A stretch of 64,000 nt of DNA from a virus: positions 18,991 to 82,990 of IMG/VR virus record IMGVR_UViG_3300029319_008466, one strand, 5' to 3'. Positions 7,036 to 14,878 of the stretch are shown piece after piece. Made by a program: the position numbers and the translations under genes. The notes beneath the pieces were generated by a model. The model was given only the letters and a program-made list of their open reading frames with translations, searched no databases and was not told the origin of the DNA. Positions within the stretch are counted from its first letter, which is position 1. Each line of letters starts with the position of its first letter.

Positions 7036-8203
7036 ATTTAACTGGTCGTTAATTAATGACAACATCACCATTGAAGATAAGCTGGCAATGGTTTCGTTTA
7101 TATCTGCACCAAATGTGAGATTTACAAATGGAGCCAAGGTCAGAGAATTCGAATCAGCATGGTCGGAATGGGAGGGTGTTAAAAATACCACATTTGTAAA
7201 CTCTGGAGCCAGCGCCAATTATATTATGATGTCTGTCGTTAAAGAGTTGAAAGGCGCAGGCGAGGTTGTTGTTCCCCCTCTCGGCTGGGTTTCTGATATC
7301 TCTCCTGTTGTTAATTTAGGAATGACCCCTGTGTTTGTTGACATTGACCCTAAAACACTTTGCATCAGTTATGAAAACATAGTACAAGCAGTTACTGAAG
7401 AAACAGTGGCTATTGTTATTGTGCATGCTTTGGGGTTTAATGGTATTGATCAACGAATTATTGATTTTGCAAAAGAAAGACAAATCATACTTATTGAGGA
7501 TTGTTGTGAAGCCCACGGCGCGACATATAATGGACAAAGAGTAGGTAGCTTTGGAGATATGTCTAATTTTTCGTTTTATTTTGGACATCATATTACTACA
7601 ATTGAGGGCGGCGTTGTTTGTACAAACAACGACACGCTTCATGAGTATGTGAGACTTTTTCGTTCGCATGGCATGACGAGAGAAACATCAGCACAATTTC
7701 AAAAAGAATATCAAGAAAAGTATCCTAATTTAAATCCGTTATTCACTTTTGCCGTACCGGGATATAATATGAGAAATGCAGAAATTAATGCAGTTTTAGG
7801 TCTGCAACAAATGAAAAGACTTGATTACAATATCCAAAGAAGAATTGATAATATGAAATTATGGAATTCGAGTTTGAATTCTGCAATTTATTATACTGAT
7901 TTTATTTTGGAAGGTAATAGCAACTTTGCATTGCCGCTTGTTTTGAGGCAACCTAATAAAGAAAGATTTAATAATATTTGCTCCATTTTGGAACAAGAGA
8001 GGGTAGAATATCGAACGGGCACAGCGGGTGGTGGTAATCAAACGTTGCAACCTTATTTGGTGGAAGGTAAGTACGATTATAGAGTAGTCGGCGATCTAGA
8101 TTATGTAAACCACATCCACCACTATTCTTTATATATTGGGAACCACCCAGAATTAAAAGATAAACAAATTATTGAATTATGTAATAGGATTAACAATGTT
8201 TAA
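7022..8203 (+). CDS. DegT-fold PLP/PMP enzyme, probable sugar 3-dehydratase (ColD/RfbH type)
   Basis: About 393 aa, DegT/DnrJ/EryC1 family. The PLP-pocket Asp is in IEDCCEAHGA (about residue 161), and the lysine loop reads SFYFGHHITTIEGG. By alignment, His189 occupies the position where aminotransferases carry the Schiff-base lysine. Known members with His there (ColD, RfbH/E1) are 3-dehydratases that remove the C3 hydroxyl of nucleotide sugars to give 3,6-dideoxyhexoses. I chose ATG 7022 because GGAG lies seven bases upstream; ATG 7010 would add four residues. No partner ferredoxin-type E3 reductase was seen, which favours ColD-like chemistry (inference). Confidence 0.85.
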   Translation: MSQNKFNWSLINDNITIEDKLAMVSFISAPNVRFTNGAKVREFESAWSEWEGVKNTTFVNSGASANYIMMSVVKELKGAGEVVVPPLGWVSDISPVVNLGMTPVFVDIDPKTLCISYENIVQAVTEETVAIVIVHALGFNGIDQRIIDFAKERQIILIEDCCEAHGATYNGQRVGSFGDMSNFSFYFGHHITTIEGGVVCTNNDTLHEYVRLFRSHGMTRETSAQFQKEYQEKYPNLNPLFTFAVPGYNMRNAEINAVLGLQQMKRLDYNIQRRIDNMKLWNSSLNSAIYYTDFILEGNSNFALPLVLRQPNKERFNNICSILEQERVEYRTGTAGGGNQTLQPYLVEGKYDYRVVGDLDYVNHIHHYSLYIGNHPELKDKQIIELCNRINNV

Positions 8204-9155
8204 AAATAAAAGAGTGCTTGTAACCGGCGGCCACGGCATGATTGGTCGTGAGTTGGTGAAATTGTTGGTTGACCTTGGCGCACTTGTAACAGTCGCAGAT
8301 ATTAGTGAAAACACAAATCTTGAAGGAGTTGAATATAAACAAGTCGATTTATGCTTTTTTGACCAATGTATGGAAGTTTGTAAGGACCAGGAGATTGTTT
8401 TTAATTTAGCGGGCATTAAAGGTTCTCCAAAAATGTGCGCAGAACAACCCGCAGATTTTATGGTACCCATGCTTCAATTCAACACAAACATGATGGAAGC
8501 CGCCATGAAGCACGAAGTCGAGTGGTATTTATATACAAGCTCAGTCGGTGTATACAAGCCCGCAGAAGTCTTAAAAGAAGACGATGTTTGGTCCACGTTC
8601 CCATCGCCAAATGACAGATTTGCCGGATGGGCAAAAAGAATTGGAGAATTGCAAGCTGAAGCATATGCGATCCAACATGGTAAAAGCAATATATCAATTG
8701 TTAGACCTGCAAATGTGTATGGAAATAATGACAACTTTAATCCAGCAAACGCCATGGTTATTCCTTCGTTAATTAGAAAGGCTCATGAAAATGATGTTCT
8801 TGAGGTATGGGGTGATGGAACGGCAATCCGTGATTTTATTCATGCCAAAGATGTTGCACTGGGAATGCTCCACGTTGTTGAAAACGGAATTACAAAGCCC
8901 GTTAACTTAGGTAGTGGAGATGGCGTTGCGATTAAAACTATTGCTGAAATTGTTGCAAAGAGATTTGGTAAGGAAATAAAGTGGCTAACTGACAAGCCCA
9001 CAGGAGACGCCAGAAGAGTTTTTGATATGAGCAGGGCGTATGATTGTGGATTTAAACCAAGTGTTAGTGTTGAGAATGGCATTAATGATACAATTGATTG
9101 GTTTTTAGAAAATAAGGAAATAATCGACAAGAGATATAATGCCTTTACAAAATGA
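8196..9155 (+). CDS. NAD(P)-dependent epimerase/dehydratase, catalytic Tyr position altered
   Basis: About 319 aa, extended SDR. The nucleotide-binding motif is Gly11-x-x-Gly14-x-x-Gly17, with YLYTSSVGVY as the Ser strand and the RPANVYG and VWGDGTAIRDFIHAKDVA segments typical of sugar-nucleotide epimerases. The YxxxK position reads FAGWAK: Lys147 is present but the residue four before it is Ala143, not Tyr. ATG 8196 overlaps the previous stop by 8 bases; an in-frame TTG at 8172 is less likely. Relatives include GDP-fucose synthase-like and UDP-hexose epimerases; the exact reaction is open. Confidence 0.83.
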   Translation: MFKNKRVLVTGGHGMIGRELVKLLVDLGALVTVADISENTNLEGVEYKQVDLCFFDQCMEVCKDQEIVFNLAGIKGSPKMCAEQPADFMVPMLQFNTNMMEAAMKHEVEWYLYTSSVGVYKPAEVLKEDDVWSTFPSPNDRFAGWAKRIGELQAEAYAIQHGKSNISIVRPANVYGNNDNFNPANAMVIPSLIRKAHENDVLEVWGDGTAIRDFIHAKDVALGMLHVVENGITKPVNLGSGDGVAIKTIAEIVAKRFGKEIKWLTDKPTGDARRVFDMSRAYDCGFKPSVSVENGINDTIDWFLENKEIIDKRYNAFTK

Positions 9156-9879
9156 TAAAGTTTTAATCACCGGCACTAAAAGCGGACTCGGTAAGTATTT
9201 GTCAAAGCAGTTTACTGAGTGTTTTTGCCTCAACAGGGAAAACAAACAAGATGTTATAGATAAGGCGCTACAAGTACAATTAATTGTTCATTGTGCCTTT
9301 AACACAAAGCAAGACGCCAACACATATCAATTGTTAAAAGATAATATATTTTTAACAGAACAGTTGTGCAATTTAAGTTTAAGCCGCTTCTTTGACAACA
9401 AGTTTGTATATATTTCTTCCGTTGATGTGCATAATAAGAAAAAAACAAATTATAACACCATGAAGCTTTATGCAGAGTCTATTGTTAAAAATCATTGTAA
9501 TAATTATTTGATCCTAAGATGTCCCGCACTGTTGGGTGCCGACATGAGAAAAAACAATTTTCTCAAAATTGTTGAAGATAAAAATCCTAAACTATCTTTG
9601 ACAAAAGAATCAAGCTTTAATTTTATAACACACCATGATATACTTAAAATCATAAGATATGCTTATAATAACAACATAAGCGGCACCTATGATGTTGTTT
9701 CGCATGGAGATATTACTTTAGAACAAGTTGCCTCGATGTGTAAAAAATCTTGTTCATTTGGTGATTACACATACAATACACCAAACGTCACTAATCAAAA
9801 ACTTCTTGCTGATTTTGATTTTATGAATAAAAGTTCTGTGCAAGTGGTACAAAAATTTATAAAGGAACACTATGGCTGA
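9139..9879 (+). CDS. NAD(P)-dependent sugar reductase/epimerase, RmlD-like
   Basis: 246 aa, shorter than a typical extended SDR (about 300 aa). The N-terminal motif is TGTKSGLGKYL; FVYISSVDV gives the Ser strand and YNTMK supplies a regular Tyr-x3-Lys. The C-terminal half is compact (VVSHGDITLEQVASMCKK). It resembles RmlD-type reductases that act last on a 4-keto sugar, but could be another epimerase. It overlaps the upstream gene by 17 bases and the next by 8, so it is clearly embedded in the sugar operon. Confidence 0.78.
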   Translation: MPLQNDKVLITGTKSGLGKYLSKQFTECFCLNRENKQDVIDKALQVQLIVHCAFNTKQDANTYQLLKDNIFLTEQLCNLSLSRFFDNKFVYISSVDVHNKKKTNYNTMKLYAESIVKNHCNNYLILRCPALLGADMRKNNFLKIVEDKNPKLSLTKESSFNFITHHDILKIIRYAYNNNISGTYDVVSHGDITLEQVASMCKKSCSFGDYTYNTPNVTNQKLLADFDFMNKSSVQVVQKFIKEHYG

Positions 9880-10843
9880 AAAACAAAAAATGTTAATCTG
9901 CGGTGCTACAGGGTTTATAGGGAGAAATTTACTTGAAAGGTATTGCTATGACGAAAAATATTCAGTTCGAGCAGTTTATAACATAAAACCAGCGCTGGAA
10001 CAATACAATGTAGAGTGGGTTCATGCTGATTTAAACAATATTAAAGATGTAAGGCGCGTTTTGCAGGATATCGATATTGTGTTACAGTTTGCGGCAACAA
10101 CATCTGGGGCGAACGATATTATTAATCGTCCGCACATACATGTTACAGATAATGCTGTCATGAATAGTTTGATTTTAAGAGAATGTTACGAACAGCATAT
10201 AAAACACGTTGTTTTTCCAAGCTGTACGGTCATGTACCAACCAGCAGATTATGCTCAAAAAGAATCTGATTGGAATGCACAGGATGAAATATTTCACACC
10301 TATTTTGGAGTTGGAAATACAAAAGTATATATTGAGAAAATGTGTGATTTCTTTTCTAGATTAGGCAGGACTAAACACACAGTGATGAGACATTCAAACA
10401 TGTATGGACCTTATGATAAATATGACTTGGAGCGCTCACATGTTTTTGGCGCAACAGTAACAAAGGTTATGACAAACACAAGTGGCATTCTTAATGTTTG
10501 GGGCACCGGGGAAGGCGCAAGAGACCTGTTGCATGTAGATGATTTAGTTAACTTTATTGATTGCGCTATAGAGAAGCAAGAATCTAATTATGAACTCTTT
10601 AATGTTGGGCTGGGCAAAGCTACAAAAATAATAGATTTAATCAAAAGCATTATTCATCATTCAGGAAAAAACCTGCAAATAGAATATGATTTATCTAAAC
10701 CTACAATACCCACTTCTTTGTTTCTTGATTGTACAAAGGCAAAAGAACTTCTCGGGTGGGAGCCACAAATCTCTATAGATAAGGGAATTGTTAGAACATT
10801 ACAGTGGTATAAAAATAACATTATGGATAAAACAAATGAGTAA
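9872..10843 (+). CDS. NAD(P)-dependent epimerase/reductase, GDP-fucose synthase-like
   Basis: 323 aa, extended SDR: GATGFIGRNLLER at residues about 11-23, FPSCTVMY as the Ser strand, then MRHSNMYGPYDKYD, which resembles the NLYGPHDNF segment of GDP-L-fucose synthase. The active-site helix reads YFGVGNTKVYIEK; Lys151 is present but the position four earlier is Val147 instead of Tyr. Thus two of the four epimerases here lack the canonical Tyr. A GDP-4-keto-6-deoxy sugar substrate is plausible given the Gmd-like gene just downstream. Confidence 0.82.
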   Translation: MAEKQKMLICGATGFIGRNLLERYCYDEKYSVRAVYNIKPALEQYNVEWVHADLNNIKDVRRVLQDIDIVLQFAATTSGANDIINRPHIHVTDNAVMNSLILRECYEQHIKHVVFPSCTVMYQPADYAQKESDWNAQDEIFHTYFGVGNTKVYIEKMCDFFSRLGRTKHTVMRHSNMYGPYDKYDLERSHVFGATVTKVMTNTSGILNVWGTGEGARDLLHVDDLVNFIDCAIEKQESNYELFNVGLGKATKIIDLIKSIIHHSGKNLQIEYDLSKPTIPTSLFLDCTKAKELLGWEPQISIDKGIVRTLQWYKNNIMDKTNE

Positions 10844-11849
10844 AAAAGTTGCGCTAATTACTGGAATAACGGGAATGGTTGGTTCCCATCTGGTTGATTA
10901 TTTGCTTGACAATACCGATTGGCAAATCCATGGATTTCTAAGATGGAATGATAGGCTTGATAATATAGAACATTTAATTCCCTTAATCAACAAAGAAGAA
11001 AGAATAAAATTATTTTATGGAGATCTTAACGATCTAAGTTCTTTGCTTACTTTGGTCCAGAGTTCTAATCCAGATTATGTTTTTCACTTGGCAGCGCAAA
11101 GTTACCCTCGAACAAGTTTTGATGCACCTTTAGAAACATTAGAAACAAACATCTTAGGTACGGCAAAGTTGTTAGACGCAATTAGAACCCTGGGTAAGAA
11201 TCCGATAATTCACGTCTGTGCCTCATCCGAGGTTTTTGGGCGCGTACCAAAAGAGTTTTTGCCAATTCACGAAGATGTAACTTTCCACCCAGCTTCTCCT
11301 TACGCTATATCTAAAGTTGGAACTGATTTAGTTGGAAGATTTTATGCCGAAGCTTATGATATGACAGTAATGACAACTCGCATGTTTACACATACCGGCC
11401 CACGCCGTGGGGATGTGTTTGCAGAATCAACTTTTGCGAAACAAATAGCCTTAATTGAAAGCGGACTGCTTCCCCCGGTCGTACAAGTTGGCAATTTAGA
11501 TTCAATGAGAACATGGGCTGATGTCAGAGATGCGGTTAGAGCTTATCATCTGCTTGTTACTAAAAATCCAATCCCAGGTGAATACTATAATATTGGCGGT
11601 ACATTTTCTTGCACCATAGGCGATATGTTAAAGTACTTAATAAGCTTGTCCACCGTAGAGCATATAAGGATTAAAACAGACCCTAATCGACTTCGACCAA
11701 TCGATGCAGATCTGCAAATACCTGATACACAAAAATTTACAAACCACACTGGGTGGGTTCCTGAGATTTCTTTTCAAAAAACAATGGAAGACTTGTTAAA
11801 CTACTGGAGAAAGCAGGTAAAAAGCGGGAGAGGGTTCCTTAAGCGATAA
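10836..11849 (+). CDS. GDP-mannose 4,6-dehydratase-like enzyme
   Basis: About 337 aa. Extended SDR with TGITGMVGSHLVDYLL at residues 9-24, the E-V-F-G-R-V segment, and an intact Tyr156-Ala-Ile-Ser-Lys160. The MFTHTGPRRGDVFAESTFAKQIA region matches Gmd enzymes (NHESPRRGxxFVTRKI) better than other dehydratases. Gmd makes GDP-4-keto-6-deoxymannose, the branch point to fucose, rhamnose, perosamine and colitose. ATG 10836 overlaps the preceding stop by 8 bases; the longer in-frame start at 10788 would extend deep into the upstream gene and is unlikely. Confidence 0.85.
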   Translation: MSKKVALITGITGMVGSHLVDYLLDNTDWQIHGFLRWNDRLDNIEHLIPLINKEERIKLFYGDLNDLSSLLTLVQSSNPDYVFHLAAQSYPRTSFDAPLETLETNILGTAKLLDAIRTLGKNPIIHVCASSEVFGRVPKEFLPIHEDVTFHPASPYAISKVGTDLVGRFYAEAYDMTVMTTRMFTHTGPRRGDVFAESTFAKQIALIESGLLPPVVQVGNLDSMRTWADVRDAVRAYHLLVTKNPIPGEYYNIGGTFSCTIGDMLKYLISLSTVEHIRIKTDPNRLRPIDADLQIPDTQKFTNHTGWVPEISFQKTMEDLLNYWRKQVKSGRGFLKR

Positions 11850-12593
11850 ATGAAACAATCAAAGAAAATACTTGTAATTGGTGAAAGCTGTAGAGACATC
11901 TTTAACTACGGTACGTGCAAAAGACTATGCCCAGAGGCACCTGCTCCTATTTTTAATCCACAAAATACAATTGAAAATGGCGGCATGGCTCTAAATGTGT
12001 ACAACAATGTGGCATCCCTATCAGTCGAAGTCGATATTCAGACTAACAAAAATTGGGCAGATATTACAAAAACTAGATTTATAGAAACATCATCAAATCA
12101 TATGTTTATGAGGGTCGATGTTGGTGATCACACATACACTTTAAGTGATATAAAAAATATTAAATATGATGAATACCATGCAATTATTATTTCAGATTAC
12201 AATAAGGGGTATATCAGTGAAGAGCAAATACAAGAAATATCATTAAACCACAATCGTGTTTTCTTAGACACAAAAAAGATTTTAGGAGCTTGGTGTAAAG
12301 ACGTACATTTTATTAAAATTAATGAACAAGAGTATTTAAAAAACAAATATTTCATAACAGAAAACCTTCTTGATAAAACAATAATCACCCTTGGGCCCAA
12401 AGGGGCAAGCTTTAAAAATATTGTGTATCCTGTTGCAAAAGTCGAAATTAGAGACGTTGCTGGCGCAGGAGATTCTTTTATTGCCGGTCTGGTTGTTAAA
12501 TACATTCAAGATGAAAATATAATAGATGCAATAAAATTTGCTAATTCTTGTGCAACCAGGGTGGTTCAAAAACGAGGCGTGAGCATTGTATGA
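11850..12593 (+). CDS. PfkB-family kinase, HldE N-terminal-domain-like
   Basis: 247 aa, PfkB carbohydrate kinase fold. The N-terminal RLCPEAPAPIF followed by ENGGMALNVYNN corresponds to the HldE substrate region (RISPEAPVPVV and GGAANVA). The anion-hole/catalytic motif GAGDSF contains the base Asp208. HldE kinases phosphorylate D-glycero-manno-heptose 7-phosphate at C1. It is shorter than the HldE kinase domain (about 318 aa). It begins on the base after the Gmd-like stop and overlaps the nucleotidyltransferase by ATGA, so the two halves of HldE are encoded as coupled separate proteins. Confidence 0.83.
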   Translation: MKQSKKILVIGESCRDIFNYGTCKRLCPEAPAPIFNPQNTIENGGMALNVYNNVASLSVEVDIQTNKNWADITKTRFIETSSNHMFMRVDVGDHTYTLSDIKNIKYDEYHAIIISDYNKGYISEEQIQEISLNHNRVFLDTKKILGAWCKDVHFIKINEQEYLKNKYFITENLLDKTIITLGPKGASFKNIVYPVAKVEIRDVAGAGDSFIAGLVVKYIQDENIIDAIKFANSCATRVVQKRGVSIV

Positions 12594-13000
12594 CAACAAT
12601 ATGGACAAACGGCTGTTTTGATGTGTTACATAGGGGGCATATAGAACTATTTAAATATGCAAAATCTTTGGGAACCAAATTGGTCGTCGGTATCGATTCC
12701 GACGATAAAGTGGCAAAAGATAAAGGCAGCAATAGACCTATAAATTACGCTAAAGATAGAAAGTTTATTTTAGAATCTATAAAATATATTGATGAAGTAT
12801 TGATCTTTAAATCAGCCCATGAATTAGAAAATTTAATTAAAAACACAAAACCGGATATAATGATAGTGGGATCCGATTGGAAAAACAAGAACGTTGTGGG
12901 TGAGCAATTTGCTGGAAAACTGCTGTTCTTTGATCGAGTCGGAAATTATTCAACTACAAATATTCTAAAACAAAAAGGAAACAACAACAATGACAAATAA
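12590..13000 (+). CDS. cytidylyltransferase-fold nucleotidyltransferase, HldE C-terminal-domain-like
   Basis: 136 aa with the nucleotidyltransferase motif NGCFDVLHRGHIEL (His14-x-Gly-His17) at the N-terminus, GIDSDDKVAKDKG, and a C-terminal YSTTNIL segment matching the (S/T)T(S/T)xI motif of HldE/RfaE2. In HldE this domain makes ADP-heptose from heptose 1-phosphate. Start is ATG 12590 overlapping the kinase stop as ATGA; the upstream in-frame start at 12548 would lie inside the kinase. Substrate may be a heptose or another sugar 1-phosphate; the pairing with the PfkB kinase supports heptose (inference). Confidence 0.86.
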   Translation: MTTIWTNGCFDVLHRGHIELFKYAKSLGTKLVVGIDSDDKVAKDKGSNRPINYAKDRKFILESIKYIDEVLIFKSAHELENLIKNTKPDIMIVGSDWKNKNVVGEQFAGKLLFFDRVGNYSTTNILKQKGNNNNDK

Positions 13001-13271
13001 TACATTTAAATTATCAGATCAAGCTTTGGGAGCAATTATGATGGCCCTCCAGCATTCTTTGATGAACCAGACAGATATTGTTCCAGTTTTAAAAGATTTT
13101 GATCTTGTAAATACAGCAGACGGCTTGATTGTTCAAGCACCGCCTTCAGTAGTATTTAATGATCCAGACTGTGAAGTTCCAGGTCTTATAGGCGATGGCA
13201 CAGAGGAGAGAAAATCAGGAGGCGAAGTGTTTGCAAACTATCTTAAAGAATTAGAAAAGAGTGGAGTGTAA
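12990..13271 (+). CDS. conserved-looking small phage protein of unknown function
   Basis: 93 aa, acidic C-terminus, no cysteines in pairs, no signal or membrane segment. The N-terminal LSDQALGAIMMALQHSLMNQTDIV helix is followed by a polar segment. I have an impression of similar small proteins next to phage head/tail genes, but cannot name the family. It overlaps the nucleotidyltransferase by 11 bases, and marks the switch from sugar genes to core phage genes. Confidence 0.65.
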   Translation: MTNNTFKLSDQALGAIMMALQHSLMNQTDIVPVLKDFDLVNTADGLIVQAPPSVVFNDPDCEVPGLIGDGTEERKSGGEVFANYLKELEKSGV

Positions 13272-13281
13272 TTAAAAAAAG

Positions 13282-13557
13282 ATGCCAAAATACATATATA
13301 GATGTATTGAGTGCGATCAGGTATATGAGATCGTCCATGGCTTTAATGAGACTATTGAGTCATGTGGGCAAATCAATGATGAGAGCAAGTGCGATATCGA
13401 ATCACCACTTGAAAGAATACCTCAGAATATAAACTATGCAAAGAAAATAGAACGAAAACCACAAGCAGGTCAAGTGGTTAATGAATTTATAAAGAATACA
13501 AAAAAAGATATTCGAGAGTATAAGAAAGAAATGAAAGACTGGAAGCCCAAAAAATGA
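13282..13557 (+). CDS. FmdB-type zinc-ribbon protein
   Basis: 91 aa. The N-terminus PKYIYRCIECDQVYEIVHG is the classic FmdB/CxxC zinc-ribbon opening with Cys8 and Cys11; Cys28 and Cys37 are the likely second metal pair, more widely spaced than usual. The C-terminal third is very Lys-rich. FmdB-like ribbons are frequent in phages close to structural or transcription genes, with unproven roles. Here it sits just before the late sigma factor, so a role in transcription is possible but unproven. Confidence 0.78.
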   Translation: MPKYIYRCIECDQVYEIVHGFNETIESCGQINDESKCDIESPLERIPQNINYAKKIERKPQAGQVVNEFIKNTKKDIREYKKEMKDWKPKK

Positions 13558-13871
13558 ATTTTTTATTTTTTACAATTTTGATATTTTCAATAGTACTTAA
13601 CGCTATGCTGATTTGGTATACCAAGAAGTTACTACAAAAATTATCATTTGTATATGACAACATAGAGGCAATGAAAACTTTAAATACGCCTTTCTTAGAA
13701 CATATTCAAGGTCTTAACGAAATGGAGATGTACTATGGAGATCCAACGCTACAAGGGTTATTGGATCATGCAAGTTATATAACAGAGCAATATAGCATAT
13801 TTAGTGAAATATTTGATGAGTTGCAATTTGGGGTAGAAGAAATACAGCAGGAACAGGAAAAAGATGCCTAG
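13554..13871 (+). CDS. small membrane-anchored protein
   Basis: 105 aa. Residues about 3-24 form one strongly hydrophobic segment (LFFTILIFSIVLNAMLIWY), followed by KK, which suggests an N-out or N-in single-pass anchor. The remainder is an acidic helical domain ending in a Gln/Glu-rich tail. The ATG overlaps the zinc-ribbon stop (ATGA), and the end overlaps the sigma gene by 8 bases. I do not recognise the family; no function is claimed. Confidence 0.68.
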   Translation: MNFLFFTILIFSIVLNAMLIWYTKKLLQKLSFVYDNIEAMKTLNTPFLEHIQGLNEMEMYYGDPTLQGLLDHASYITEQYSIFSEIFDELQFGVEEIQQEQEKDA

Positions 13872-14553
13872 AAAAAAGAAGTCAGGTAGACACTATTTTA
13901 CCAAAGACCACGAAAATGCAATCATACAGTATGTTGCAACAGATGATCAGAAACTAAGAACACAACTTTATATTGACTACATTGGACCAGCATTTAATGA
14001 AATGGTTGATAAGATAGTTTATACATACAAGTTTACCACCCTTCCAAACATAGATGCTCTTAAAGATGAGTGTAAAGTTTGGCTCACAACAATTTTGGAC
14101 AAGTATGACCCAAGCAAGGGGTCTAAAGCATTTTCTTATTTTAGCGTGATTACAAAAAATTGGTTTATTCACAAAGTTAAGAAAAATGCCAAAAGAGCTA
14201 GAGTTGAGGTTCTGTATGACGAGCTACCAAAAGAGATAGAAAATGAGCACATTGTATCTAATAACAAATATCACGAAACCCGCGAGGAGCGAGAGTTTTG
14301 GAAGTTTCTTTGGGTAGAGATGGAAAGCTGGGACACTGGTAACTTAAAAGAAAATGAAAAAAAAGTATTAGAGGCTATTAAAATACTTCTTGACTCAATC
14401 GACGAAGAGGGGATGATTTATAATAAAAAAGCAATATATCTTTATCTACGAGAAATTACCGGTCTTAACACAAAACAGATTGTCAACAATCTTAATAAAC
14501 TTCGTATAAAGTATCGTATATTTAAGAAAAATTGGGTTAATGGCAAAATATAA
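13864..14553 (+). CDS. late-transcription sigma factor, T4 gp55-like
   Basis: 229 aa. The central segment (residues about 60-105: LKDECKVWLTTILDKYDPSK then SKAFSYFSVITKNWFIHKVKK) is the region 2 core-binding and -10-recognition part of reduced sigma factors, including the aromatic-rich SYFSVITKNWFI helix used for promoter melting. The C-terminal third could hold a small region 4-like helix-turn-helix (LREITGLNTKQIVNNLNKLR). T4 gp55 directs host RNA polymerase to late promoters. It sits directly upstream of the tail module and is the natural candidate to read the CTAWTTA sites found there (inference). Confidence 0.8.
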   Translation: MPRKKKSGRHYFTKDHENAIIQYVATDDQKLRTQLYIDYIGPAFNEMVDKIVYTYKFTTLPNIDALKDECKVWLTTILDKYDPSKGSKAFSYFSVITKNWFIHKVKKNAKRARVEVLYDELPKEIENEHIVSNNKYHETREEREFWKFLWVEMESWDTGNLKENEKKVLEAIKILLDSIDEEGMIYNKKAIYLYLREITGLNTKQIVNNLNKLRIKYRIFKKNWVNGKI

Positions 14554-14565
14554 ACTTCGTCGCTT

Positions 14566-14572
14566 CTAATTA
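14566..14572 (+). promoter_or_regulatory. CTAWTTA motif, putative late promoter element
   Basis: CTAATTA, 18 bases before the ATG at 14591, with GGAG in between. It follows the sigma gene stop and opens the tail block. Confidence 0.5.
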
Positions 14573-14590
14573 TTATGGAGCACGAATATC

Positions 14591-14878
14591 ATGAAAAAAA
14601 CAGACAACTATCTTGATGAAGCTATTGAAAACATTCGCAAAGATCGCGAGATTACAAAAGAACTGTTAAACGATTTAATAATATATCTAAGCAAAGACGA
14701 AGCACGCCACACGGAAGTCGGCACCGTTGCTGCTAAATATGTTGAAACACTTCAACGATCCAATGAACAGCTTGTAAAAGTTGTTACACTGTTAGAGAAA
14801 AAAAAGAGTACGTCCGTTGGTTTAACTGATGATGATAAGTCGGAAATATTCGACTTGCTAAACGGGGATGCAAACTAA
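14591..14878 (+). CDS. small coiled-coil phage protein
   Basis: 95 aa, highly charged and helical (NYLDEAIENIRKDREITKEL; YVETLQRSNEQLVKVVTLLEKKK), ending with an acidic LTDDDKSEIFDLL. The first gene after a CTAATTA site and GGAG Shine-Dalgarno. The shape resembles some small terminase-type or packaging-linked phage proteins, but this is only a weak impression. It overlaps the hub-like gene start by one base. Confidence 0.68.
   Translation: MKKTDNYLDEAIENIRKDREITKELLNDLIIYLSKDEARHTEVGTVAAKYVETLQRSNEQLVKVVTLLEKKKSTSVGLTDDDKSEIFDLLNGDAN

Noticed and set aside
12548-12589. Longer N-terminal start for the nucleotidyltransferase
   Set aside because: It would extend into the kinase gene; the ATGA overlap at 12590 gives the expected NGCFDVLHRGH start.
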